DNA from: JAPLDA01 sp043783155
GTDB lineage: Bacteria; Bacteroidota; Bacteroidia; AKYH767-A; 2013-40CM-41-45
DNA: 15,751 nucleotides
Direction: 5' to 3'
Assembly: GCA_043783155.1 (NCBI GenBank)
Contig: JAYVZS010000030.1
Location: 1-15,751, forward strand
Positions 1 through 6,883 of the stretch are shown in pieces. Under the pieces are notes generated by a model. That model saw only the letters and a list, made by a program, of their open reading frames with translations. It did no database searches and was not told the DNA's origin. Every line of letters begins with the position of its first letter. Position 1 is the stretch's first letter. Both the position numbers and the translations under genes were made by a program.

Positions 1-31
1 TCGTATAAATTTTTACAAATTTATAGATCTG

Positions 32-52
32 TCATCTGTGTTTATCTGCGAA
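32..52. repeat. Short dispersed-repeat-like segment at the end of the GxxExxY gene
   Basis: Read on the minus strand this is a 'GCAGATAAACACAGATGA' type phrase. It supplies the last codons (FADKHR and the TGA stop) of the GxxExxY reading frame. Such phrases recur between genes in many environmental Bacteroidota genomes; that is recollection, not a search. The reading frame appears to have run into repeat sequence, so the natural C-terminus may have been replaced. Confidence 0.3.
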
Positions 53-352
53 ATTTTCGATAAGTATTGCTTTGAAACCATTTTTAGACAGCTTCTTAGG
101 CAATAACTCTATGGATTTAATTTCAACGAGGACTTTAGTTTCAATAATAAGATCGGCACGAAAACCAACATTCATCCTGACTTCTTCAAAAAAAACCGGC
201 ACTCCAACCTGACGATCGACACGAAGTCCCCGCTTCGTAAGCCGATATGAAAGCACTTCTTCATATACAGATTCAAATAGCCCCGGGCCAAATACCCGAT
301 GGATATAAATACTTTCTTCGATAATGACTGAAGTGATTTCGTTAATTTTCAT
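32..352 (-). CDS. GxxExxY protein (PDDEXK_3 family), internally shortened
   Basis: A 106-aa protein when started at the Met encoded at 350-352 (MKINEIT...), where family members normally begin. The open frame runs 17 codons further up, to 403, but those codons come from the 385-484 repeat. The naming motif is G24-L-F-E27-S-V-Y30. D67 and E78-I-K80 form the PD-(D/E)XK-like core (PF13366). The family is widespread in Bacteroidota and its role is unknown; nuclease activity is only suggested by the fold. After 'EIKSIELLP' the usual stretch of roughly 20 residues (a QLLTYL...GLLINF type strand and helix) is missing. The sequence resumes at 'LSKNGFKAI', which matches the usual C-terminal 'LIKNGIKRI' type end. 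The gene therefore looks like an internally deleted, possibly inactive copy. It lies downstream of the secreted protein gene on the same strand. Confidence 0.72.
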   Translation of the reverse strand: MKINEITSVIIEESIYIHRVFGPGLFESVYEEVLSYRLTKRGLRVDRQVGVPVFFEEVRMNVGFRADLIIETKVLVEIKSIELLPKKLSKNGFKAILIENFADKHR

Positions 353-384
353 TCTGAAAGTTTTTTCAATGAATTTAATTTTAT

Positions 385-484
385 CCCTCTGCGACCTCTG
401 CACCTCCGCGTTTTCTCTGCGTGAAATATTTTACCGAGACTTTATTTCTCGCAAAGGGCACAGAGGAGCAGAGGTCGCAGTGGG
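385..484. repeat. Imperfect inverted repeat of the CTCTGCG intergenic family
   Basis: Arms at 389-401 and 468-480 are perfect 13-base inverted repeats (CTGCGACCTCTGC and GCAGAGGTCGCAG). The match extends outward to 385 and 484 with one mismatch. It continues inward imperfectly (CACCTCCGCG... against ...CACAGAGGAGC, and TCTGCGTGAAA against TTTCTCGCAAA). The unit is thus two diverged copies of one sequence of about 40 bases in opposite orientation. It starts about 33 bases past the stop of the secreted-protein gene and ends about 33 bases before the GxxExxY start. A transcript could fold into a long hairpin, but there is no U-tract typical of an intrinsic terminator. Confidence 0.7.
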
Positions 485-517
485 TTTCTCCACCTAATAT
501 GCTTTCGATAAACAATT

Positions 518-2461
518 TTATGGCTTTGTAAAATCAAAAGTAACGGCCAATGAGTCAAACTGAACCGGATCCCGGCTCCAAACGCCAAGAGAATTCCGAT
601 GCCTGACAACTACGTAATAGGAATTGCCCGATGCAGGAACGGGAAAATTAAAACTACCAAAACCCGTTATATCAATCAAACCCTTCATCGAGTAATAAAG
701 ACCATAAGGCGAAAATGACTGATGCAATTCAACCGTAGCACTATCGAATAAATCGGAATGATTCAACGGATCCAAAACTGCTTTCATCCTCTCACCACCA
801 ATGTAAAATCCTTCAATAAAAATCCGGAGGTTTAATATTACCTGGCAAGGATTTACAATGAGATATGTAATAACAATACTATCACAACCAGACGAATTGG
901 GAAAAGCTGTTGAATAAACTCCCGAAGTATCAACGATATTCCCATCGGGCAAAACATAAAAACTCCCCTCACAAATTTCAACATCTACTACGTTGCTGTC
1001 CATGCAGGTTGAAATCGTTACTGTACCTGGTTGAGCCCAGCATCCGGTATTGCTGACTGCATCTACTACATACTCATCAGGAACTAATCCGGTAAAATTA
1101 AAAACGGGTACTGTGTCAGTAACCGAAAAAGTGTTTTCCGGATGATTGACTCCTGAAAGATAAACAGTAAGCCATCCTGCGCCTCCGGATGCATTGACAG
1201 AAGCCGATCCATTAAGACAACTATGACACGTCGTATTCGAATGTACAATAGTATGTATAATAACGTCCTGCGGATCCGTAAGCGATACAGATTCTGTAAC
1301 AGCAGCCGGGCAATTATTCTGATCGGTTACAGCGAAGGAATAAATTCCGGCAGGCAATGTTTGGAGATCAACTGGACTTGAAACAAAGTTGACTCCTCCC
1401 CAATATTTATAATTACCGGAACCACCGCTTGCAGCGATAGCTATTACACCACTCTCCCCATAACACCCGACAGGAGAAATCACAGAAGCCGTTGCTAAGA
1501 CGGGAGCAGGTTCTCTGATGGTAACATAGATTCCCGCACTACATAACGCTGTTCCTCCGCCAAACGGAAATGTTGTTGAATAACCTGTTCCTCTTTCGAT
1601 GCTGATGAAATGAATTCCTTTAGAAATATTTGAAAACAAGAAACTGGCAATAGTTCCCTGCGACGCAATTACTCCAACCGTGATTCCATCAATGGAATAT
1701 CTCGTTTGACCATTCAATAAAAAAGTAGAGAATGTATTTGCAACAGTAAAACTACCGGTTCCTCCGAAACATGCCGGTTGATTGAGAAAGTTAATACTTG
1801 TCGATACAAGAAGAGAACAACCTGGCGTAAAAGGGTTCTGTGTACACAGCATTGCTGAACTATTGAAATCATTAAATGTTCCCTTGGGGGTTGCATCATA
1901 TCCGGAAGTCGGACATGGTTGAGGATAATATGATATTTTCGTTTCAAGAACGGAGTAACGGGTAAAATTAAAATCGAGATTCGGTTTCACACCCGCAGGC
2001 CAGCTTGACAAACTGGTAGCAAGTTGCACCGTTGCAAAACGGATTCCAGGTGAGGTACACGACGCTCCTGTATCCGGAATCAAAGTACCGGCTCCGCAGC
2101 CGGGATTAAATCGCGCAGTGATATTGATCCGGTCGAGCCCAGTGGCAACAGCATTCATATATGAAATCTGTCCGCTGTTTAACGGCGCCTGCGATGCAAC
2201 AAACATGGATGATCCCGTAACGAAGTCGGGTGCGATCGTTCCTCCATTTCTGAAATCAGCATTCACATGGATACCAAACTGCAGGTTGGCAATTTCTAAT
2301 ACACCTGCACCGGTTTTCTTTAACCAGATCTCAAACCGGAATGTTTTGGCTGTGGGATATGATTCATTGGTAATATACACATTGAATCGCGGTGTCTGCG
2401 CAAAAACAATTGTTGCCTGCATGAGAAGCAACGCAAGAAGTACTCTTGAATAAGTTTTCAT
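518..2461 (-). CDS. Secreted modular cell-surface protein with SprB-type repeats
   Basis: A 647-aa exported protein. Residues 1-21 (MKTYSRVLLALLLMQATIVFA) form a signal peptide with cleavage before Q22. Residues 25-205 form a beta-rich domain reminiscent of cohesin or carbohydrate-binding folds. Three SprB-type modules follow, at about 222-318, 322-398 and 402-485. They carry the usual cysteine near the start, SGGSG/SGGAG turns and a 'LPAGIYSFAVTDQNNC' type end. Residues 495-538 (ICEGSFYVLPDG...GCDSI) are a module common in Bacteroidota surface proteins. Residues 540-645 form a C-terminal domain with 'YYVVVRHRNSLGVWS', which in related proteins is often followed by further modules. Here the protein stops directly after it and shows no T9SS sorting domain. 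The likely role is surface adhesin or matrix component. The start is the only Met before a clear signal peptide. The ligand is unknown. Confidence 0.85.
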   Translation of the reverse strand: MKTYSRVLLALLLMQATIVFAQTPRFNVYITNESYPTAKTFRFEIWLKKTGAGVLEIANLQFGIHVNADFRNGGTIAPDFVTGSSMFVASQAPLNSGQISYMNAVATGLDRINITARFNPGCGAGTLIPDTGASCTSPGIRFATVQLATSLSSWPAGVKPNLDFNFTRYSVLETKISYYPQPCPTSGYDATPKGTFNDFNSSAMLCTQNPFTPGCSLLVSTSINFLNQPACFGGTGSFTVANTFSTFLLNGQTRYSIDGITVGVIASQGTIASFLFSNISKGIHFISIERGTGYSTTFPFGGGTALCSAGIYVTIREPAPVLATASVISPVGCYGESGVIAIAASGGSGNYKYWGGVNFVSSPVDLQTLPAGIYSFAVTDQNNCPAAVTESVSLTDPQDVIIHTIVHSNTTCHSCLNGSASVNASGGAGWLTVYLSGVNHPENTFSVTDTVPVFNFTGLVPDEYVVDAVSNTGCWAQPGTVTISTCMDSNVVDVEICEGSFYVLPDGNIVDTSGVYSTAFPNSSGCDSIVITYLIVNPCQVILNLRIFIEGFYIGGERMKAVLDPLNHSDLFDSATVELHQSFSPYGLYYSMKGLIDITGFGSFNFPVPASGNSYYVVVRHRNSLGVWSRDPVQFDSLAVTFDFTKP

Positions 2462-2790
2462 TTTGAATAGGTTTTGACATTAGAAAAAGATTAAAAAAAT
2501 GTGTGATGATCAGAAAAAAATAATTCACTCTTCGCTGATCAGCGTTTAAATTTTGTGATGTTTAATACAACACAACTAATTACAAAAAACAAAAAATTGT
2601 ATGAGCAATAAAATCTCCATGAAAGAAAGAATTTAAAATGTTGTGAGAGACTAAAAAAATATACAAATAACGGGTTGCAAAAAACTAAAAAAAATAAATC
2701 AGCGATAAAAAATACACTGCAAGGATAAAAATAATTTTCCAATAATAAGATGCTGTCTAAAATTTATTTCAAATACTTGCTATTGCACTG

Positions 2791-2871
2791 CTTCGACTCC
2801 GCTTCACACTTCTACTGCCCACGGTGTGAACCTGCGCAGAATAATACCCGTAGCGGAAGTGGAAGTCGAAG
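2791..2871. repeat. Nested inverted repeat (CTTCGACT...AGTCGAAG)
   Basis: The outer arms CTTCGACT (2791-2798) and AGTCGAAG (2864-2871) are perfect inverses, and GCTTC/GGAAGTGG sequence beside them continues the match with gaps. Inside lie TTCACAC (2803-2809) and GTGTGAA (2824-2830), separated by 14 bases. 'CTTCGACTCCGCT' phrases are familiar as dispersed intergenic repeats in Bacteroidota. That familiarity is recollection and was not searched. Confidence 0.5.
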
Positions 2872-2969
2872 GGTACGCTGGCTATACCGTTTTCTTTCAT
2901 AGAAATTCAAACAGCTTCTAAGAAGCTTTGGGCTCATTCAACTCCCAATGATCAAATCATGAAATGAAA

Positions 2970-3000
2970 TTTGGTTTGCAGATTATTTAGAATAATTTTA
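2970..3000 (+). promoter_or_regulatory. Bacteroidota-type promoter for the glycosyltransferase gene
   Basis: TTTG at 2970-2973, a 19-base spacer, then TAATTTTA at 2993-3000. The last element matches seven of eight positions of the TAnnTTTG -7 consensus used by the Bacteroidota primary sigma factor. Transcription would begin near 3006, giving a leader of about 18 bases before the ATG at 3024 and no Shine-Dalgarno sequence, as is usual in this phylum. Confidence 0.45.
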
Positions 3001-3023
3001 AGCCGAAAATTTATTCCCCCATT

Positions 3024-4706
3024 ATGGCCAAGCAACAAAAATTCCAGCCGAAGAAACCTTTACCTGTGAAAAGCAAAACAACGAAAGCTACAGCGCAAGC
3101 AGGTGTTCTGCAACGCTTAGACGAACGTTTTGAAAAGAATGAGAAAAAAATATTCTATGGCTTGCTGTTTCTTTCAACCGTGTTTTCATTTTTACTTTTC
3201 GACTCGAAAGTATCAACAGGTGGTGATGATTCCGCTTACATCGAACGTGCATGGCAGCTCATACACGATGGAATATTTCCTTACTATCAGGGACCGGGTT
3301 ATCCGGTGTTTTTATCCTTGTTTGTAAAATTATTCGGATTGAATGTAATCGTTCTTAAACTCTCTTCTGTTCTATGCCAGTTTGGGTTTGTCTGGTTTAC
3401 GTACAAGGCCTTCCGCAAACGAATCCCTTACACGGTGTTGTTTGCCTTGCTTGCCTTTATCTCTTTCAATAGTTTTTTTCAATACTACGCCAGCCAGACT
3501 TACACAGAAACGTTCTTCCTTTTCATTCAATCCATCTGTCTCTACGTGATGTTCAGGATCATCGATTCAATTAAAACTGAACCCGGATTCTTGAGCGGAT
3601 TAAAACAGGATTATCTTAAATGGTTGTTGTTCGGTTTCATGTTCCTGTTGCTATCCATTTCAAAAAGCATTGCATTTGTAAGCATTGGTGCCGTAGTCAT
3701 TTACTTTCTGCTAAATAAAAACTACAAGCAAATTCTGTATGCACTTATTGCGTTTGCTGTTTTCCGGATCATCTACCAACTTGGCACTGCAGCAGCGTTT
3801 GGTCCTAACGGCTCAGGACAATTAGAATTATTGCTGAGAAAAGATCTTTACAAACCGGAATTAGGACACGAAGATTTTTCGGGAATGATTACCCGCTTCA
3901 TGAGCAACTTCAAACTTTACTTTTCATTACACATGTACCGGATATTAAATTTGCGGCCCGCTGATGCCATAAAAGTTTACCCCGGGCTTTCATTTTTATC
4001 AGGTATCGCTCTCGCGGTGTTTACACTTTTAAGTTACAGGAAAAATAAGTTTGTTTTCTTTGCGGGCATTTATATGCTGGTTCTTTGCGGCGGCGTATTT
4101 TTCGCCATCCAGGCGAACAACATGCAGGATCGTTTAATTATGATTGCAATGCCGTTGGTTTTTCTTGTCCTGTTGTATGGCATGTATGAATTGGCGAGAC
4201 GTAGCGGAGGACTTCAATACATTGTACTTCTCTTCTCATCGATTATGCTACTCATCACAATTGGTAAGTCAGCAATCCAGGCAAAAGAAAACACAACTGC
4301 GTTGAGCAGAAATTTAGGCGGAGATATTTATTACGGTTACACACCCGACTGGGTGAATTTTTTGCAGATGAGTCGCTACTGCGCTGATAGCTTACCACAA
4401 AATACGGAGATCATCTCGCGTAAACCGGAGATGTCTTTCATCTATGGAAAAGGAAGAAAATTTATTGGTCAGTATTGGGTGCCAACGATGAACCCCGACA
4501 GTATCCTGATGGGATGGCAGCAGCAAAAAATAAAATACGTGATCATGCCGAACCTGCGGATGGAACCCAAGAAAAATAACGGCCGTATCATCAATACCAT
4601 TCAACGCATGCTGCAACCGATAGAGATGAAATATCCGCAGAAGTTAAAGCTGCTTAAGACGATTGGTACTGAGGAACAGGCGTATTTGTATGAGATTAAT
4701 TATTGA
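3024..4706 (+). CDS. GT-C fold membrane glycosyltransferase (GT39/ArnT-like)
   Basis: A 560-aa integral membrane protein. Residues 1-42 are basic and cytoplasmic (KKPLPVKSKTTK). The first membrane helix is at about 43-60. The first external loop carries D68-D69 in 'GGDDSAYIERAWQLIHDG' and then G90-PGYP. This arrangement is typical of polyprenyl-phosphate-sugar dependent GT-C enzymes such as PMT/ArnT relatives, in which an acidic residue in this loop is catalytic. About ten more hydrophobic segments follow up to about residue 410. A soluble C-terminal part (about 430-560, with 'YVIMPNLRMEP') resembles the periplasmic end seen in Bacteroidota homologues. It would transfer a sugar from a lipid carrier to an envelope acceptor; neither sugar nor acceptor can be told from sequence. 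It appears to be a single-gene unit, with its own promoter and a convergent operon downstream. Confidence 0.8.
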   Translation: MAKQQKFQPKKPLPVKSKTTKATAQAGVLQRLDERFEKNEKKIFYGLLFLSTVFSFLLFDSKVSTGGDDSAYIERAWQLIHDGIFPYYQGPGYPVFLSLFVKLFGLNVIVLKLSSVLCQFGFVWFTYKAFRKRIPYTVLFALLAFISFNSFFQYYASQTYTETFFLFIQSICLYVMFRIIDSIKTEPGFLSGLKQDYLKWLLFGFMFLLLSISKSIAFVSIGAVVIYFLLNKNYKQILYALIAFAVFRIIYQLGTAAAFGPNGSGQLELLLRKDLYKPELGHEDFSGMITRFMSNFKLYFSLHMYRILNLRPADAIKVYPGLSFLSGIALAVFTLLSYRKNKFVFFAGIYMLVLCGGVFFAIQANNMQDRLIMIAMPLVFLVLLYGMYELARRSGGLQYIVLLFSSIMLLITIGKSAIQAKENTTALSRNLGGDIYYGYTPDWVNFLQMSRYCADSLPQNTEIISRKPEMSFIYGKGRKFIGQYWVPTMNPDSILMGWQQQKIKYVIMPNLRMEPKKNNGRIINTIQRMLQPIEMKYPQKLKLLKTIGTEEQAYLYEINY

Positions 4707-4751
4707 GGTGTGTTGGAAGATAGAAGTTGGAAGTTGGAAAAAAAAGAAAAT

Positions 4752-5021
4752 TTATTCAACAAAAAATTTCACGTTAGCCGAATTTTTAGTTGAGACCAAC
4801 CGCGCAACATAAACGTCGCTCGAAAGTTTTGGGAGTTTTAAATGCTCCACCTTACTCCATTGAGGTAAATCAAAACGCACCACTTCCCGTCCTTCAATAC
4901 GATTGAACAATAAAAAAATTTCAAAACGAAAATTGACAAACGGGAAAAGATACTGACTAAAAATTTCCCGAACCAGCGGAATATTGAAAAATTTATTCCA
5001 CCGGCATTTTAGCATCAACAT
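4752..5021 (-). CDS. Small ORF resembling an orphan T9SS C-terminal sorting domain
   Basis: An 89-aa frame overlapping the last 29 bases of ftsE in another frame. Its last 55 or so residues read like a type A T9SS sorting domain: 'FEIFLLFNRIEGREV' (compare 'v.lfn..GreV'), then 'VEHLKLPKLSSDVYVARL' (compare 'idlsgLssGvYfvrl'), then a basic 'NVKFFVE' end. The glycine normally before VY is Asp here. In a real T9SS substrate this domain ends a long exported protein. Here there is no signal peptide and no passenger, because the upstream DNA encodes FtsE. It may be the remnant of a lost secreted-protein gene. It may instead be a small protein translationally coupled to ftsE that only resembles the domain. 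The start is uncertain; Met codons at 5019-5021 and 5013-5015 are both possible. Confidence 0.45.
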   Translation of the reverse strand: MLMLKCRWNKFFNIPLVREIFSQYLFPFVNFRFEIFLLFNRIEGREVVRFDLPQWSKVEHLKLPKLSSDVYVARLVSTKNSANVKFFVE

Positions 5022-5682
5022 TCACTTCTACCAATCTACCGTTTTCACATTTGATAATGCGGGCAGGGAATTTTTCGATCACAGAATAATTATGTGTTGC
5101 CATCACGACAGCCCTCCCGCTTTTGCTGATGTCGAACAGCAATCGCATAATTCCTTCTGATGTTTCAGGATCGAGATTCCCTGTTGGTTCATCAGCAAGA
5201 ATCAAATCAGGATTATTGAGCAATGCCCGTGCAATCACCACACGCTGTTGCTCACCGCCACTTAACTCATGCGGCATCTTAAACCCTTTTGTAGTAAGTC
5301 CGACTTTTTCCAACACTTCCTGTATACGCTGTAACATTTTTTCTTTGTCGTTCCAACCCGTTGCACGCAATACAAAAAGTAAATTGCTGTTTACAGAACG
5401 GTCGGTGAGCAATTGAAAATCCTGGAATACAATTCCAAGTTTTCTCCGGAGATACGGAACCTGTTTTTCTTTGAGATGATTCAGGTGAAAGTCAGCAATC
5501 GTAGCATTTCCCTGCACCAGTTCCACATCGCCATAAAGCATTTTGAGTAAACTGCTTTTACCGCTTCCCGTTTTGCCAATGAGGTAGACAAATTCTCCTT
5601 TGTTAATAGTGAGCGAAACATCTGAAAGAATCAGGTTCTTCGATTGAAAAATATTTACATTGTCAAGTTGAACGATGGACAT
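4993..5682 (-). CDS. ftsE: Cell division ABC transporter ATPase FtsE
   Basis: A 229-aa complete ABC ATPase. Walker A is G36-KTGSGKS43, the Q-loop is Q87 in 'GIVFQDFQLLTDRSV', the signature is 140-LSGGEQQR, Walker B is 'DLILADEP' with D164 and E165, and the switch histidine is H197 (MATHN). The 'VPYLRRKLGIVFQDFQLLTDR' segment is diagnostic of FtsE over LolD or MacB, matching 'VPFLRRQIGMIFQDHHLLMDR' of the E. coli protein. With the membrane protein FtsX, FtsE couples ATP hydrolysis to activation of cell-wall hydrolases at the division site. No ftsX is present in the window, which is common in Bacteroidota, where the two genes are often apart. It sits third in the minus-strand run from 6750. Its leader 'CCAACTAAACC' directly before ATG resembles those of two other genes here. 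Confidence 0.88.
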   Translation of the reverse strand: MSIVQLDNVNIFQSKNLILSDVSLTINKGEFVYLIGKTGSGKSSLLKMLYGDVELVQGNATIADFHLNHLKEKQVPYLRRKLGIVFQDFQLLTDRSVNSNLLFVLRATGWNDKEKMLQRIQEVLEKVGLTTKGFKMPHELSGGEQQRVVIARALLNNPDLILADEPTGNLDPETSEGIMRLLFDISKSGRAVVMATHNYSVIEKFPARIIKCENGRLVEVNVDAKMPVE

Positions 5683-5785
5683 GGTTTAGTTGGTTAGAAA
5701 TTTCTTGGTTTTTAGTTTTAAAATTTTTTCTTTTAATGTTAGCGGAATACCCTCGTGCATTCTATTAGAAATTAATTTGGAGTTG

Positions 5786-6481
5786 TCAATCTTTTGGTGA
5801 GTATATTAGTCGGCAAGCTATCCAAACTATAAAAGAAATTATTCCAAGAATAAAAATCTTGTTTCCATGTTTTCTATCAGATGCTGAGTATCCATACACT
5901 CTGTTCCCATCTGGTAATGTCTTTTTGTATGACAATAGATGCCAACCAATAAATATGGAAAGGAGTCCTCCGAGTATTGCTACTATGTAGCCAATATATA
6001 TCCATAGTTTTTGATTTTCTTCGGGCTTAGCTAATTCCTTAAGTCGTTGTTTTTTTAATGAGTCGATTGTTTCAGTATTAATTCCCTTCCCTCTTTCCCT
6101 TAAAATATTTTGAGCAAGCAAAAAATCAAATTGGTTCCATTCATCTGGCTGAGCTACGATTTCCATAAGCTCTTCGTCGGTGAAACTAAAGAGGTGGTAA
6201 TCCTTTTCAACGTCTTCAAGTTGCTTTCTTGAAATTTCGAAAAGCAAACTTTCCGCTTTCGAAAAATCTTCTTTTCTCAATTTGATTGTGAATTCTCTAG
6301 TTAACTGACCGGTTGAAAATATAGGGACAAACTCAGAGGTCTCTTCAAGAAGATATTTAATATTAGTTTCTTTCAACAACATGCCAAGTTCTTTAGCATA
6401 GCCTTCATCGTTAACTTTTTTAAAGATTAAGAATGGAGCATCGTAATTTTTTTGAATGTCTAATGGTTCTCCCTCTGTCAT
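5786..6481 (-). CDS. DUF2007-like protein with two C-terminal membrane helices
   Basis: A 231-aa protein. Residues 14-85 (PFLIFKKVNDEGYAKELGML...FTIKLRKEDFSKAESLL) have the alpha/beta pattern of the DUF2007 'putative signal transducing protein' fold. A charged helical linker (about 88-157) includes 'DEWNQFDFLLAQNILRERG'. Two membrane helices follow at about 159-181 and 207-226. They are separated by a short polar loop, 'KKTLPDGNRVYGYSASDRKHG', that looks conserved. There is no signal peptide, so the soluble part should be cytoplasmic. I recall similar uncharacterised proteins in Bacteroidota. No function is established. It lies 65 bases after the 67-aa gene and 103 bases before ftsE on the same strand. 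Confidence 0.72.
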   Translation of the reverse strand: MTEGEPLDIQKNYDAPFLIFKKVNDEGYAKELGMLLKETNIKYLLEETSEFVPIFSTGQLTREFTIKLRKEDFSKAESLLFEISRKQLEDVEKDYHLFSFTDEELMEIVAQPDEWNQFDFLLAQNILRERGKGINTETIDSLKKQRLKELAKPEENQKLWIYIGYIVAILGGLLSIFIGWHLLSYKKTLPDGNRVYGYSASDRKHGNKIFILGIISFIVWIACRLIYSPKD

Positions 6482-6546
6482 TTTTTTTGTAATTATGATT
6501 TAAGAACTGCTGCCCATTGGTTTCTGGTAACCACTGAACCAATAAA

Positions 6547-6750
6547 CTACAACTCCAATTTCTGAACTTTACCATAAGGGATTTCAGCGATTAGTTTTTT
6601 AATTTGTTCTTCCTTGCCGCCAAGCCCCGCTTTCACAAGTGCTTTTTCAGGACGGTCGACACGAAAGTATGCGAGCAATGTGAATTGATCATCTCTCAAC
6701 TGAATGTAATCAGGAATTTTGGCGGTGCCTTTTATTTTGAGAATGTACAT
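6547..6750 (-). CDS. Small conserved protein of unknown function (67 aa)
   Basis: A 67-aa protein (MYILKIKGTAKIPDYIQLRD...) with a balanced, non-low-complexity composition and alternating strand/helix character, consistent with a compact cytoplasmic domain. It has no signal peptide, cysteines or membrane segment. Its start is supported by a promoter match 41 bases upstream and by a 'CCCAACTAAA' leader touching the ATG. It is probably the first gene of the minus-strand run towards ftsE. I cannot assign a function. Similar small proteins seem familiar from Chitinophagaceae, but this was not searched. Confidence 0.68.
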   Translation of the reverse strand: MYILKIKGTAKIPDYIQLRDDQFTLLAYFRVDRPEKALVKAGLGGKEEQIKKLIAEIPYGKVQKLEL

Positions 6751-6790
6751 TTTAGTTGGGAGGAGGGAGTCGGGAGTTAGTTCTTAGTTG

Positions 6791-6822
6791 CAAACGTATT
6801 GAAAAAAGAAAAACCTCTGAAA
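6791..6822 (-). promoter_or_regulatory. Promoter for the 67-aa gene / ftsE unit
   Basis: On the minus strand TTTC (6822-6819) is followed after 20 bases by TACGTTTG (6798-6791), an exact match to the TAnnTTTG -7 consensus. Transcription would start near 6784, about 33 bases before the ATG at 6750. The promoter overlaps the terminator of the upstream small transcript, so the two units are packed end to end. Confidence 0.45.
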
Positions 6823-6836
6823 TGCTCCCGAGGTTT
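6801..6836 (-). terminator. Intrinsic terminator of a short minus-strand transcript
   Basis: On the minus strand, AAACCTC (6836-6830) and GAGGTTT (6817-6811) form a perfect 7-bp stem around a 12-base loop, followed by TTCTTTTTTC (6810-6801). No recognised gene on this strand lies between here and 7198, so it must end the small unit at about 6880-7050. That supports some transcript being made there. Confidence 0.6.
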
Positions 6837-6883
6837 CTTGTCAACAAGGTGCTGAACAATTAAGGACGTGTCATGTGGAACGC

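Larger units (their letters stand above)
2462..3023. other. AT-rich divergent intergenic region
   Basis: A gap of 562 bases between the divergent secreted-protein gene and the glycosyltransferase gene. The first 300 bases are A-rich on the plus strand. The only open frame there (2539-2742, minus) is Phe-rich, low-complexity and not credible. A perfect 12-base palindrome (CGCTGATCAGCG, 2533-2544) lies about 70 bases upstream of the secreted-protein start. A nested inverted repeat lies at 2791-2871 and a promoter match at 2970-3000. I see no RNA gene. Confidence 0.6.

Noticed and set aside
2533..2544. Perfect 12-base palindrome CGCTGATCAGCG as an operator
   Set aside because: A few 12-base palindromes are expected by chance in a window of this length, and no repressor gene or second site supports it.
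2539..2742. 67-aa minus-strand open frame in the AT-rich gap
   Set aside because: It is dominated by Phe, Leu and Tyr from A/T-rich DNA and has no promoter or credible N-terminus. It is a chance frame.
4993..5682. LolD or MacB-type lipoprotein/efflux ATPase instead of FtsE
   Set aside because: The 'VPYLRRKLGIVFQDFQLL.DR' segment and overall length match FtsE, and no LolC/E or MacB-type permease lies nearby.
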